From Streptomyces marispadix (GTDB lineage: Bacteria; Actinomycetota; Actinomycetes; Streptomycetales; Streptomycetaceae): a DNA stretch of 64,000 nucleotides. The notes beneath the pieces were generated by a model. That model searched no databases, was not told where the DNA came from, and worked only from the letters and a program-made list of their open reading frames with translations. Below, in pieces: positions 29,265 to 38,790 of this stretch (within the stretch, counting starts at the first letter, position 1; each line of letters opens with the position of its first letter). The stretch is taken from NCBI RefSeq assembly GCF_022524345.1, contig NZ_JAKWJU010000002.1, forward strand, positions 3,410,001 through 3,474,000, read 5' to 3'. The translations under genes and the position numbers were made by a program.

Positions 29265-29918
29265 GTGGGCCTCCTCGACGCGCTTCTCGGGCGCAGCAAA
29301 CCCGTACGACCCGACCTCGACCAGCTCTTCGCGCTTCCCGCCGCGGCCGTCACGCTCCAGGCGGGCGCGGACCTGGTGCCCACGGGGCTGGGGTCGGTGT
29401 GCTTCGCGAGCGTCGAGGGCGGCGCGTTCAAACAGTTGCAGCGCGACGTACGGCAGTTGCTGTCCGCGGGCGGTGAAGCCGGCGCGCCGGTGGAGTTCGG
29501 GCAGGACGAGTACGACTACACGTGGCTGGTCACCCGGCATCCTCCGCAGGAGACGGGGGACCTGGTCAACGACCTCCACGCCGTCAACACCCTCCTGGAG
29601 GAGAATGGCTTCGGGCCTCAACTGCTGTGCTCCCTGGTGGGTTTCCGCGCGGCGGAGGACGCGGCGGACGACGCGGGGGGAGCCGAGGACGGGGGGCCCG
29701 GGGCGCCGGGTGCGGCGGAGGGCGGTGCGCGCCGCCGCTCTCTCGCGCTCGTCTATCTCTACAAGCGCGGCACGTTCTACCCCTTCGCACCCCGGCCGGG
29801 TCGGGAAAAGCGTGACAGCGCACTGGAGTTGCAGATCAGGGGACTGCTGACGGACGACCTGCCGATCGAGCCGGACCTGGGCCGCTGGTTCCCGGTGTGG
29901 GGCGCTCCCGGGCTCTGA
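29265..29918 (+). CDS. pspAB: PspA-associated protein PspAB
   Basis: A 217-residue protein beginning GLLDALLGRSKPVRPDLDQL, the signature of the actinobacterial PspAB family, found next to htpX and thought to act with the PspA envelope-stress system. No PspA gene is in the window. Start at GTG 29265 rather than 29256, because AAGGGA is then 10 bases away instead of 1. A stretch at about 133-158 is Asp/Gly/Ala-rich (DDAGGAEDGGPGAPG) and seems to be a loop insert. Confidence 0.8.
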   Translation: MGLLDALLGRSKPVRPDLDQLFALPAAAVTLQAGADLVPTGLGSVCFASVEGGAFKQLQRDVRQLLSAGGEAGAPVEFGQDEYDYTWLVTRHPPQETGDLVNDLHAVNTLLEENGFGPQLLCSLVGFRAAEDAADDAGGAEDGGPGAPGAAEGGARRRSLALVYLYKRGTFYPFAPRPGREKRDSALELQIRGLLTDDLPIEPDLGRWFPVWGAPGL

Positions 29919-29985
29919 CCGTGCGGCGGAGGCGTCGCGCACCCGCGGACCTCCGCTGAGGGGAGCCGCCTGGTCGGCCCCCGGC

Positions 29986-31479
29986 TCAGGGGCGGTCCCG
30001 TTCGCGTTCCCGCGCCACGATCTCGTCCAGGTCGTCGATGCGGCGCAGATTGCGAAGCTGCGGTGCGAGGCGCCAATTCCCCGTCAGGCGTTGCTCGTTG
30101 CGTGCGAGGAACCACCAGTATCCGGCCGTGTACGGACATGCGTCGTCGCCCGAGCGCGAGGTGGGCCGGTAGACGCAGTCGTGGCAGAAGTCGCTCATCC
30201 TGTTGATGTAGGAGCCGCCCGCCGCATACGGCTTCGTCGTGATCAGGCCGCCGTCCGCGTACTGCGACATGCCGATGACGTTGGTCGCCATCACCCAGTC
30301 GTAGCCGTCGACGAAGCAGCGGTGGAACCAGTCGCCGAGCGCCGCCGGATGCCAGCCGCGCTGAAGGCCGTAGTTGCCCAGCACCATCAGCCGCGGAATG
30401 TGGTGCGTCCAGCCCCGGTCGCGCACCGAACGCAGCACGGTGGAAAGGCAGTTGGCCTGCACGGCGTCGGCGTCGAGCTCCGCGAACCACTCCGGCAGGC
30501 GGCGCCTCGCCTTCAGCGCGTTGCGTCGCGTATAGGACGGCCCGAAGTGCCAGTACGTGTGCCACATGTACTCGCGCCAGCCGATGAGCTGACGGATATA
30601 GCCCTCGGCGCTGCGCAGCGGGACCTCGCCCTTGCGCCACGCGGACTCGGCGGCGCGCACGCACTCCATCGGGTCCAGCAGCCCCAGGTTCATCGCGGCA
30701 GACAGCATGCTGTGGCTCATCACCGGGTCGTCCGCCAGCATGGCGTCCTCATACGGACCGAACGTCGCCAGCCGGTGCCGCACGAAGTCCCTCAGCGCCC
30801 TGAGCGCTTCGGCGCGGGTGGCGGGGAAGCGGCGTGGCCCGTCGCGGCCGACGAAGGAGAGCTCACCACGCCGTTCGGCGGCGTCGAGGTCGGCGCGCAC
30901 CTCCTCGTCGATGTCGTCCTCCCGCGGGCGGTACGGCGTGGGGAGCGGCAACTCGTCGTCGGCGGGCGGGGGTTCGCGGTTCTCCTTGTCGAGGTTCCAC
31001 CGCCCGCCGGCCGGTCCACCGCCGCCGTCGCCGTCGCCTTCCATGAGGGCGCCGGTGAGTCTCCGTGCGCCCCGGTAGAAGCTCTCCATCAGCAGCGGGC
31101 GGTCACCGCGCTCCGCCGCCCACCCCTCGAAGTGGTCGCGACTGGTGACGAAACCGCGCGACGGCAGCACCGTCACCCCGTCCAGCTTCCGCACGAAGTC
31201 GTCGGCGGCACGGGACGTCGGCCCGCACACCGTCAGCGGGCCCTTGACGCGGGCCAGCGCCTCGCCGTAAGTGTCCGCCTTCACGAACAGGGCCTGATCG
31301 CCCAGCTCGGCGGCACGGTGACGCAGCGCCGACAGCACCAGATGGGCCTTCTGACGGTGGAAGCGGCGGCGGCGCAGCACAGCGCGGGCCTCGATCAGCA
31401 GCACCGGCTGGTCCTTGGCGTCGAGGAAGTGCGGGCCGAGCTGGTCCGCGAAGCACCAGCGGCGCTGTGGGTCTGCCAT
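29986..31479 (-). CDS. Cryptochrome/photolyase-related protein, FeS-BCP type
   Basis: A 497-residue deoxyribodipyrimidine-photolyase-related protein. N-terminal Rossmann-like domain (CFADQLGPHFLDAKDQPVLL), helical FAD domain with RDRGWTHHIPRLMVLGNYGL and GWREYMWHTYWHFGP, and C-terminal cysteines (CHDCVY; DDACPYT) in the positions that hold a 4Fe-4S cluster in this class. It may repair (6-4) photoproducts or act as a light receptor. It is the last gene of the minus-strand block after crtU, 109 bp from it, which suggests co-expression with carotenoids under light. A 20-residue Asp/Gly insert (GDGDGGGGPAGG) lies in the middle. Confidence 0.88.
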   Translation of the reverse strand: MADPQRRWCFADQLGPHFLDAKDQPVLLIEARAVLRRRRFHRQKAHLVLSALRHRAAELGDQALFVKADTYGEALARVKGPLTVCGPTSRAADDFVRKLDGVTVLPSRGFVTSRDHFEGWAAERGDRPLLMESFYRGARRLTGALMEGDGDGGGGPAGGRWNLDKENREPPPADDELPLPTPYRPREDDIDEEVRADLDAAERRGELSFVGRDGPRRFPATRAEALRALRDFVRHRLATFGPYEDAMLADDPVMSHSMLSAAMNLGLLDPMECVRAAESAWRKGEVPLRSAEGYIRQLIGWREYMWHTYWHFGPSYTRRNALKARRRLPEWFAELDADAVQANCLSTVLRSVRDRGWTHHIPRLMVLGNYGLQRGWHPAALGDWFHRCFVDGYDWVMATNVIGMSQYADGGLITTKPYAAGGSYINRMSDFCHDCVYRPTSRSGDDACPYTAGYWWFLARNEQRLTGNWRLAPQLRNLRRIDDLDEIVARERERDRP

Positions 31480-31588
31480 CCGTCCACACTGCGGCAACGG
31501 GGCCCGGCGCGCACATGCGGACAGCCCGCCGGGGGACACCGGGGAAGGCGGGGGCACCAGGCCGGGCACGGGCAGGAAGCCGTACGGG

Positions 31589-33334
31589 TCAGCCCAGGCG
31601 GGCCAGCGCACGCAGCACCGCGGTGCGGCCCGCCACCGGCACCGACCACAGCGGATGGCCCCGCACGCCCCACGTGGACAGCAGCGCGTTCGCGGCCTGG
31701 AAGCCGGTGGTCGCCGCGCGCTCCATCAGCGCCGAAGGCAGCTCGGTGCGCACCAGATCACCGGCGACCACCAGCCGCGGATGACGAGTGCGCACACCCG
31801 GCCTGTCCCGGTAGCCGCCGACGGGGAAGTGCGGGCAGTCCCGCTGCCACTCGTGGCGCACATCGACGACGCCCGCGGACGCCGTCTCCGGGTAGACACG
31901 GGCGAGTTCGCTCCTCGCCGACGCCTCGACCGCGGTCCGGTCGCGGTCCTCGGGCACGGCGTAGGCGTGCAGCTCCAGCACCGAGCCTCCGCGGCGCCGC
32001 GCCCAGCGGGCGGCCTCGCCCTCCCAGCGGTCGAGGACGCTGACGTTGTCGAGGGGGCCGTAGCCGCTCGTACCGAGAAAGCCCGGCCTGCCGGGAGCCA
32101 CCGGACGGTCCAGCCAGTAGCGGGAGACGAGGAAGGGCGGCGCCTGGCGCAGACGTGCGACGCCCGCCCGCCACTGCCCGTCGCCGAGGTGCGGCGACCC
32201 CTCGACGAGGGTCTGGAGTCCCCGGCTGTCGAGGGCGAGGACGACGGCGTCGTATCGGCGCACCTCAAGCTCCTCCCCGGCGTCGTCCCGTGCATCCGTT
32301 CGCCCCGCGAGCGACAGCGTGAAGCCTCCGCCGTACCCGGCCCCCGGCCCGGTCCTGGATTCCGTGCCGGCGTCGGGCCGGACGGAGCGCACGGCGACGC
32401 CGGTACGTACGCCGACGCCCAGCTTGTCGAGTCTGCGGGCGAGCGGATCCCACAGCGCGCACGGAAACGGCTCGGAGGGGACGTCGAAGAGGAGCCCTTC
32501 CGCCGAACCGAGAAAGTAGATGTGGAACATCAACACCAGTTCCGCGGCGGAGAGTTCACCCGGGTCGGCGAAGAAGCTGCGGGAGAACACCTCGAACGCC
32601 AGGTCACGGGCCGGCGCGGGAAAACGGACCCGGTCCAGGAACTCCGTGGCGCTGACGCCGTCGAGCCTCCGGTAGACGTCCGGGACCCGGACGTCGAGCA
32701 GCGGCAGCGCGGCCCTCGGGCTCATCCCGGCCATGCCGGGCAGCGTGAAGGTGGGGCTGCGTGCCACGAACCCCAGCAGGTTCCACGGCGGAGTACGCGG
32801 CACCCGACGGAAGCTGTCGTACGCGCCGCCCGCGCGCCGCAACGGATAGTCGTCGAGCGGTACGAGCATGCCGCCGGCGCCGCTGCCCGCCCCGGTGTCC
32901 GCGCCGCTGCCCGCGCCGTGGTCGCCGTCCGAACGCCCCAGCAGGCTCCGCAAGTTGTAGTACTGCCGGAAGAAGGCGTGGAAGCCGCGGCTCATCGTCG
33001 CGGTGCTGCCGTCGGCGAGCCGCGTGGGCCAGCCGCGCAGCCGCCCCCCGAGCGTCGCCCGCCGCTCAAGGAGGTCGACCCGTACGCCCCGCTCGGCCAG
33101 GGCCGTGGCCGCCGCCAGTCCCGCGATGCCGCCGCCCACGACGGCCGCATGCGGCGCCGGGTCGCGGACGTGAGGGGCGCCGGGCGGCGCCGGCCAGAGC
33201 ACGGCCCGCGAGTCCCGTACATGCGACGGCCGCACACCCTGCCCATGGGAACCCAGCCCGGGGAGACCCCGCGTGCGAAGACCCCGCGAGCCGAGACCCC
33301 GCGTGCGGGCAGGCCCGCCACCGCCGCGCGTCAC
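31589..33334 (-). CDS. crtU: CrtU-type carotenoid desaturase/methyltransferase (isorenieratene synthase)
   Basis: A 581-residue FAD enzyme with the dinucleotide-binding motif VVGGGIAGLAAATALAERGV near residue 52 and the C-terminal GD motif LVVAGDLVRTELPS. In Streptomyces CrtU turns the beta rings of beta-carotene into aromatic phi rings, giving isorenieratene. Start at GTG 33334 forms a GTGA overlap with the crtY stop; GTG 33235 is a later alternative that drops a low-complexity N-terminus with a degenerate GLGSRGLRTRGLPG repeat. A second Gly/Ala/Asp-rich insert lies at about 133-150. Confidence 0.88.
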   Translation of the reverse strand: MTRGGGGPARTRGLGSRGLRTRGLPGLGSHGQGVRPSHVRDSRAVLWPAPPGAPHVRDPAPHAAVVGGGIAGLAAATALAERGVRVDLLERRATLGGRLRGWPTRLADGSTATMSRGFHAFFRQYYNLRSLLGRSDGDHGAGSGADTGAGSGAGGMLVPLDDYPLRRAGGAYDSFRRVPRTPPWNLLGFVARSPTFTLPGMAGMSPRAALPLLDVRVPDVYRRLDGVSATEFLDRVRFPAPARDLAFEVFSRSFFADPGELSAAELVLMFHIYFLGSAEGLLFDVPSEPFPCALWDPLARRLDKLGVGVRTGVAVRSVRPDAGTESRTGPGAGYGGGFTLSLAGRTDARDDAGEELEVRRYDAVVLALDSRGLQTLVEGSPHLGDGQWRAGVARLRQAPPFLVSRYWLDRPVAPGRPGFLGTSGYGPLDNVSVLDRWEGEAARWARRRGGSVLELHAYAVPEDRDRTAVEASARSELARVYPETASAGVVDVRHEWQRDCPHFPVGGYRDRPGVRTRHPRLVVAGDLVRTELPSALMERAATTGFQAANALLSTWGVRGHPLWSVPVAGRTAVLRALARLG

Positions 33335-34749
33335 GCCCGTACCCCGTCGTGCTCGTCGGCCGACGGCAGGCCGCCGCCGGAGGGCGGTCCCCCACCGTGA
33401 ACTCGCCGCAGTACGAAGGGCAGTTCGGCCAGGGTGCGCACCATCGGCAGAACCGGAGCCGCCAGCCCCATCGCCCACTCGTCCACGAGAGACGAACGCC
33501 CGTCGAGGAAGCGCAGCACCCGCTCCGGAGGATTGCGACGGAAGAGACCCGCGAGGAAGGCGGCCCCGTCGACACGTCCCGTCGCCAGCGCCCGCAGCAG
33601 CACGGCGTCCATCGTGCGGTGCCGCCGGGAGTGCGGATCGGGAGGCAGCGGCGTACGACCCTCCCGGCAGGCGGCGGCGACGGCCGCGGCCTGCCGCTGA
33701 ATCGCGGCGAACGCATAGCCCGTCGACGGCCGCACCGCACCTCCCGCGGCTCCGACACGGAACACCGACGCCCCCGCCCGGCGCGGAAACACCCCGTCGG
33801 TCATGGGGATCACGCCGTGCTCGGACGAGGTCACGGTCCACTCGCCCGTGCCCAGGCCCAGCACCTCACCGACGTAGCGGCGCAACTCGTCCTCGTAGCG
33901 GCGCGCGTCCGAGACCTCGGAGGAGAAGACCGTGTACTCGGCCAGAGCCCGGTCCTCCGCGATCGGCAGCAGATACACGAACGCCACACCACCGGGCGGC
34001 TGTCGCGTCCGGAAGTCCATCAGCCGCGCCACCGACGGATCGAAGCAGGCCCGCTCCGTGCGCAGGAACCAGCCGCGGAAGTGCTGGAGGAGAGTGGTAC
34101 GCGCCGGAGGAAGCCGCCTCGGCGGACGGGAGTCGAACACCCAGCGGCTACGGAAGCGGAACGCTCTCCCGTCCGCGTCCACACCCGTGGTCTCGGCGCC
34201 CGTCTCACCAGCGGCGGGCTCAGCGCCCGTCTCCGCGCCTGCGGTCTCAGCACCCCTCCCCGCGCCGCCGGTGATGTCGCGGACGTCGCCGACCGTGCCC
34301 GTCACCCGGCGCACGGCACCCGACGAGTCCAGCCGGGCGCCCAGTTCACGTGCGTAGTCCGTGGAGCGGAGCATCTTGTACGTCGCGCCGCACGCGCCCG
34401 ACGTCTCACGGCCCTGCCCGTCGACGACCGAGAGACGCCCCCACGACGCGGTGAGCAGATCGTCGAACTCGCCCGGCCCGTCCTCCCAGAAACACCAGGT
34501 GCGCACCGGGCTGCGCACCGGCCCCGGCGGCGGCTCGACCAGCAGCACCGAGGGCGCGGCAGGCCCGGGGGCGCCGAGCGCGGCGGGCGCGGCGCCACGC
34601 ACCAGGCGCCACGCCAGCGACAGCCCGGCCGCACCCGCCCCGACCACCACGACGTCCGCGTCCGCCGACCTCGTATCCCTCAACGGCCCATCCCTCAACG
34701 GCCCATCCCTCAACGGCCCATCCCTCAACGTCACGTCTCCCGAAGCCAC
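33331..34749 (-). CDS. crtY: Lycopene beta-cyclase
   Basis: A 472-residue CrtY/CrtL-type flavoprotein: FAD-binding VVVVGAGAAGLSLAWRLV near residue 33, the RTWCFWED box, and GAAGGAVRPSTGYAFAAIQR, typical of lycopene cyclases. It closes the ends of lycopene into beta rings, feeding CrtU. The N-terminus carries three perfect RDGPL repeats. GTG 34749 is chosen since GGGAGAGATGGG precedes it, 27 bp after the Rieske gene stop. A Gly/Ala/Glu-rich insert at about 163-192 (AETGAEPAAGETGAETTG) is not found in typical family members. Confidence 0.92.
   Translation of the reverse strand: MASGDVTLRDGPLRDGPLRDGPLRDTRSADADVVVVGAGAAGLSLAWRLVRGAAPAALGAPGPAAPSVLLVEPPPGPVRSPVRTWCFWEDGPGEFDDLLTASWGRLSVVDGQGRETSGACGATYKMLRSTDYARELGARLDSSGAVRRVTGTVGDVRDITGGAGRGAETAGAETGAEPAAGETGAETTGVDADGRAFRFRSRWVFDSRPPRRLPPARTTLLQHFRGWFLRTERACFDPSVARLMDFRTRQPPGGVAFVYLLPIAEDRALAEYTVFSSEVSDARRYEDELRRYVGEVLGLGTGEWTVTSSEHGVIPMTDGVFPRRAGASVFRVGAAGGAVRPSTGYAFAAIQRQAAAVAAACREGRTPLPPDPHSRRHRTMDAVLLRALATGRVDGAAFLAGLFRRNPPERVLRFLDGRSSLVDEWAMGLAAPVLPMVRTLAELPFVLRRVHGGGPPSGGGLPSADEHDGVRA
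34676..34730. repeat. 15-bp tandem repeat in the start of crtY
   Basis: Three perfect copies of TCCCTCAACGGCCCA (34676-34690, 34691-34705, 34706-34720) and a partial fourth. On the minus strand each adds RDGPL to CrtY. Confidence 0.9.
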
Positions 34750-34776
34750 TTGAGCCCATCTCTCCCGGCCGCCCCG

Positions 34777-35829
34777 TCACCCCGGGAACCGCCCCGTGCT
34801 GCGCAGCAGCCTCCTGCGCTCCGCATAGGCGAGATCGTCACGCCACAGCCGCTCCGCGGCACGGCGCATCAAAGGCCGCAGCAGCGGCGCCGCACGGAGC
34901 ACCACCGCGAACCCCCGGCGCCCCGAAGTCGCCAGCACCGCCTCGATCACGGCCGTACGCGGATGGGGATCACCAGGAGCAGTCAGCGGCGTCGCATGCG
35001 TCTCCACCACGGACGTGGCCCCCTCCCCTTCGAGGATGTGCATCACCACCGTCCGCGGCTCCGGCGCCGTGAAGGCCGCCCGCACGGGAACGCCCGTACG
35101 GCCCGTCAGCCGGTAGACCACATCGACGAGGAAACGGTCCCCGTCGTGCGGATCGGGCTCCTCCACCACCGTCAGCCTCGTGAAGGCGTAAGGGTGGAAC
35201 CACGAACCGTGCCAAGGGTCCAGGCGGTTCGCGACGACGTCCTCGGGCTCACAGCCGCCGACCTGAGTGGCCACCGCGGCTAGCGTCCTCTCCGGAACGG
35301 GCCGCCGGGGAAGCACCGGAAGCGGCGTCGGCCGCTCGCCGCCCACCGCGTCGAGCCGCACCCACGCCAGCACCCCGTCGTCATGCGCCGGAAAGAGCCG
35401 CCACTCGCCCAGCCCCTCCTCGCCCAGCGCCAGACCATGCCAACGGCACACCAGACGACCACCGCACAGCGCCGCCTCCGACAGCGGAGCACCCAGATGA
35501 GGGCAAGCACCCGGCGCGACCCGAAGCGACCCGTCCGGGCCGCGCCATACGACCAGTTCGACGCCCGCGACCGTACGGCCCACCGGACGCCCACGGGGAA
35601 CCTCCCGCGACGAGGCCAGCACATACCAATTGCCGGACGGGCGGACCGCCGAACGCTTCAACGCGTCAGCGATCAGCGAAGGACGGGCCGCCTGCCACGT
35701 CGGCTGCTGCCGCTCCCACACGGAGGCGGGAAGCCGCCGCAACGGGCTGCGCCACACGGGCCGTTGCCCTGTCCCCTCGGCGGAGCGGCTCACGCGCTGC
35801 CGGTCCGGCCGCCGCACCGGCCCACTCAC
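34777..35829 (-). CDS. Rieske 2Fe-2S protein (DUF5914 family) in the crt operon
   Basis: A 350-residue protein. The Rieske cluster motif is complete: CPHLG then CRWHG (C-x-H ... C-x2-H) at about residues 109-130, followed by a C-terminal domain like those of ring-hydroxylating oxygenases. [13 protein letters not shown] holds candidate mononuclear-iron histidines. DUF5914 proteins occur in actinobacterial carotenoid clusters, so a role in oxidising a carotenoid is likely, but the reaction is unknown to me. GTG 35829 overlaps the crtB stop (GTGA). Confidence 0.85.
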   Translation of the reverse strand: MSGPVRRPDRQRVSRSAEGTGQRPVWRSPLRRLPASVWERQQPTWQAARPSLIADALKRSAVRPSGNWYVLASSREVPRGRPVGRTVAGVELVVWRGPDGSLRVAPGACPHLGAPLSEAALCGGRLVCRWHGLALGEEGLGEWRLFPAHDDGVLAWVRLDAVGGERPTPLPVLPRRPVPERTLAAVATQVGGCEPEDVVANRLDPWHGSWFHPYAFTRLTVVEEPDPHDGDRFLVDVVYRLTGRTGVPVRAAFTAPEPRTVVMHILEGEGATSVVETHATPLTAPGDPHPRTAVIEAVLATSGRRGFAVVLRAAPLLRPLMRRAAERLWRDDLAYAERRRLLRSTGRFPG

Positions 35830-36806
35830 GGCAGCACCGTCCCCGGCAGAGCCCGCCGCCCTCCGAAAGGCAGCGCACAGCGCACACGCAACGCGGCAGT
35901 ACCGGCGACAGCGGGCAGCACCGCCCTCGCCTTACGGCCACGCGGCACCACCGTCCGCCGGTGCATCACCGCGAACCCGGCCGCCTCGATCTCGTCGAGA
36001 ATGCCCCGGTACAGGACCAGCGCCGTACGCACACACGGACGCGACAGCGGATCCAGCATCGGAATCCCCAGCGCCGCATGCCGGTAGATACCGCGAGTCA
36101 TCGCCGCCAGATCGCGCAGCGCCTCCCGCACCCGCAGATCCGTACACCCACGCAGACGGCACCAGCGCAGCAGCTCCCGGTCCACCCCGTACGCCGCCAG
36201 CAAGTCCCGCGGAACATAGACGCGATCACGGTCCAGATCCTCACCGACATCACGCAGGAAGTTCGTGAGCTGGAAGGCAAGCCCCAGCGAAGCGGCATGC
36301 GGCCCCGCCTCGTCCGAAGGCACGACCGTGCCCAGCACCGGCAGCACCTGAAGCCCGATCACAGCGGCCGAACCGTGCATGTATCCGCGCAGCTCCTCAT
36401 ACGTGGCGTACTCCGTGACCGTCAGATCCATCCGCATCGAGTGCATGAAGTCGCCGAAGTGGCGCGGATCGATGGCGTAACGCCCGGCGGTGTCGACGAG
36501 CGCCGCGACCACCGGATGCGAACTGCGCCCGGAACGCAGCGCCGCCCGCAGCTCCGCGTCGAGCCTGCGCAGACGAGCGGCACGCTCCGGGAGCGGAATC
36601 GACGGGTCCTGATCGTCGACGATGTCGTCGGCCCAGCGTGCGAAGCCGTACAGGGCGTGCACCGCGGGACGGCGGCGGGGCGTCAGCAGACGAGTCGCCA
36701 GGAAGTACGTCTTGCCGTCACGGGCGTTCAGGCGGCGGCAGCGCGCATAGGCGGCACGCAGCGCGGGATCGGTGACGTGCGCGGCGTTCAGCTCACCGCG
36801 CATCAC
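35826..36806 (-). CDS. crtB: Phytoene synthase
   Basis: A 326-residue squalene/phytoene synthase. Both Asp-rich motifs are present: [11 protein letters not shown] and [20 protein letters not shown]. It joins two GGPP molecules into phytoene, the first committed step. The start is GTG 36806 or the adjacent ATG 36803; both overlap the crtI stop. The usual length is about 300, so the tail is slightly long. Confidence 0.95.
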   Translation of the reverse strand: MMRGELNAAHVTDPALRAAYARCRRLNARDGKTYFLATRLLTPRRRPAVHALYGFARWADDIVDDQDPSIPLPERAARLRRLDAELRAALRSGRSSHPVVAALVDTAGRYAIDPRHFGDFMHSMRMDLTVTEYATYEELRGYMHGSAAVIGLQVLPVLGTVVPSDEAGPHAASLGLAFQLTNFLRDVGEDLDRDRVYVPRDLLAAYGVDRELLRWCRLRGCTDLRVREALRDLAAMTRGIYRHAALGIPMLDPLSRPCVRTALVLYRGILDEIEAAGFAVMHRRTVVPRGRKARAVLPAVAGTAALRVRCALPFGGRRALPGTVLP

Positions 36807-38536
36807 GGGCGGCGGCCTTCCGCGGCGGGGGCGGTGCGCGGCCCGCGGGCGGCGGAACGATCGCCGGAAGCGGTGCGAGCCGAAGTGGCGGCGGCGGGCG
36901 TGGCGGGGACGTTAGGCGTGGCGGCGGGCGAACCGGGGACGCCAGGCGTGGCGGCGCCGGGCGAACCGGGGCCCGTGGTCTGACGCGGTTCCGTACGTGC
37001 CCTCGTGCGGCCGTGGCCCTGGCCGTTGCTGGCGGCGCCCGGCAGAGACGCGGGCCGGTGCCTGCCGGTGATGCGGGCGGCCGCCAGCTTCCCCGACACG
37101 ATCACCGTCGGCACGCCCACGCCCGGCGTCGTACCGCAGCCCGCGAGCACCACGTTCTCCCAACCCGACGGCAGATTCCCCGTACGGAACGGGCCGGTCT
37201 GCGCGAACGTATGCGCAGCGGAGAACGGCGTACCCGCCGCAAGCCGCTGAGCCGCCCAGTCCGCGGGCGTGACCAGCAGCTCCATCTCCAGATCCTGACC
37301 GAAACCCTCCAGGCCCCGGCCGCGCAGCACCGCCAGCAGCCTGTCGCGGTAACGGGGCCCGATGGCACGCCAGTTGTACGGACCCGTCGTCAAATTCGGG
37401 CACGGCGCCAGCACATAGTGCAGATGACGCCCAGGCGGCGCGAGAGAAGAGTCCGTGACGGTCGGCGCGGTGATCAGCAGCGACGGATCGCTCATCAACT
37501 CCCCCGTGCGGGTCAGCTCACGGAACGTGCGATGCCAGCTCGCGCCGAACGAAATGGTGTGGTGCGCCAGACCGGGCCAGCGGCGGGGCCCGCCCACATG
37601 CAGCACGACCGCGGACGGCGCGTGACGCAGCGGCAGCAGACGACGCGGCGCACCGCCCAACAGGCCGTGGGCGACGGGCAGATCACACGTCAGCACCAGC
37701 ACGTCACAAGCGATGCGCTCACCGCCGTCCGTGAACACGGCAGTCGCCCGGCCCGCCGCCGAGCGCTCGACGCGGGTGACCGCGGTGCCGTAGCGGAAGG
37801 CGACACCGGCACGCTGCGCGGCGGCGGCCATGCCACGGGGCACCGCATGCATGCCGCCACGCGGGAAATGCACACCGGCGACCGTGTCCATATAGGCGAT
37901 CACCGCATACGCCGCCAGCGCCCGCGTCGGCGGAACACCCGCGTAAAGCGCCTGGAACGAGAAGATCCGCCGCAGCCGCTCGTCGCGGACGAACCGCGCG
38001 ACGCGGCCCTGCCAGGTGGCGAAGCCGCCCAGCGCGGCCAGCCGGACGAGATCCGGAGTCAACAGGCCCAGCGGGGAATCGAAGTTGGCGTCGATGAAGG
38101 AACGCATCTGCGCGCGGTAGATCCGCTCCAGCCAGCGCCGCAGCCGCCGGTACCCCGCCGCTTCCGCACCGCCCGCCGCGCGGCGGACCTCGCACTCCAT
38201 GGCCTCGGCGTCGGTGTGTACGTCGATGTGCGTGCCGTCGGCGAACTGCGCGCGATACGCGGGATGCAGCGCCAGCAACTCGATATGCCGGGACATCGGT
38301 TCACCGACGGCGGCCATGGCCTCCTCGATGAGATGCGGCATGGTCAGCACCGTGGGGCCGGTGTCGAGAAGGTAGCCGCCCAGCTCGATGCGCCCGGCCC
38401 GGCCGCCGGGGCCCGCATCCCGCTCGACGACCGTGACGCTGCGGCCCGCGCCCGCCAGATGCAGCGCGGCCGAAAGACCGGACAGGCCCGCGCCGACCAC
38501 GACAACGTGATCGGTACGGCCCGGCAGCGTCCTCAT
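36803..38536 (-). CDS. crtI: Phytoene desaturase
   Basis: A 577-residue CrtI flavoprotein: FAD-binding [17 protein letters not shown] close to the start and the C-terminal [20 protein letters not shown] motif. It converts phytoene to lycopene by four desaturations. After [10 protein letters not shown] the last 75 residues are an Ala/Thr/Pro/Gly-rich repeat tail ([18 protein letters not shown]) beyond the normal family end. ATG 38536 is the only start at the expected place; the RBS is weak. It is the first crt gene of the operon; crtE is missing upstream. Confidence 0.93.
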   Translation of the reverse strand: MRTLPGRTDHVVVVGAGLSGLSAALHLAGAGRSVTVVERDAGPGGRAGRIELGGYLLDTGPTVLTMPHLIEEAMAAVGEPMSRHIELLALHPAYRAQFADGTHIDVHTDAEAMECEVRRAAGGAEAAGYRRLRRWLERIYRAQMRSFIDANFDSPLGLLTPDLVRLAALGGFATWQGRVARFVRDERLRRIFSFQALYAGVPPTRALAAYAVIAYMDTVAGVHFPRGGMHAVPRGMAAAAQRAGVAFRYGTAVTRVERSAAGRATAVFTDGGERIACDVLVLTCDLPVAHGLLGGAPRRLLPLRHAPSAVVLHVGGPRRWPGLAHHTISFGASWHRTFRELTRTGELMSDPSLLITAPTVTDSSLAPPGRHLHYVLAPCPNLTTGPYNWRAIGPRYRDRLLAVLRGRGLEGFGQDLEMELLVTPADWAAQRLAAGTPFSAAHTFAQTGPFRTGNLPSGWENVVLAGCGTTPGVGVPTVIVSGKLAAARITGRHRPASLPGAASNGQGHGRTRARTEPRQTTGPGSPGAATPGVPGSPAATPNVPATPAAATSARTASGDRSAARGPRTAPAAEGRRP

Positions 38537-38790
38537 CGGTCCAAGGTGACCTCTGACGAGGTGCCGAACGGCGAGTGGCGCGCCGGTGGGCGGGTGAAAC
38601 CGGGGGCGGGCGAGGGGTGTTGGTGGGGACTGGCGCCGGTGGGTCGGTGGGGGTGGGGTCCGAGGGCGGCGGCGCCGGGAGCCGGGAGCCGGGGCGGGGA
38701 GCAGAAGCGCGAAGGGGGGTGGGGATGGCTGGTGCCAGGATCGACGACCCGGGGGGCCTCCCCCCCACCCCCTCCCCCTCCCCGCCGTTC
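38537..38790. other. G-run-rich spacer upstream of crtI
   Basis: 254 bp with many runs of three to seven G on the plus strand (for example around 38640-38745) and matching C runs near 38757-38790. It must carry the crtI promoter, but no clear -10 or -35 box was found. A short GGGGGG/CCCCCC hairpin near 38753-38767 could end transcription from the upstream SDR gene. Confidence 0.4.

Noticed and set aside
30091..32043. Long plus-strand frame antisense to the photolyase and crtU genes
   Set aside because: It is the complement of well-recognised proteins; no family features and no RBS. High GC content keeps antisense frames open.
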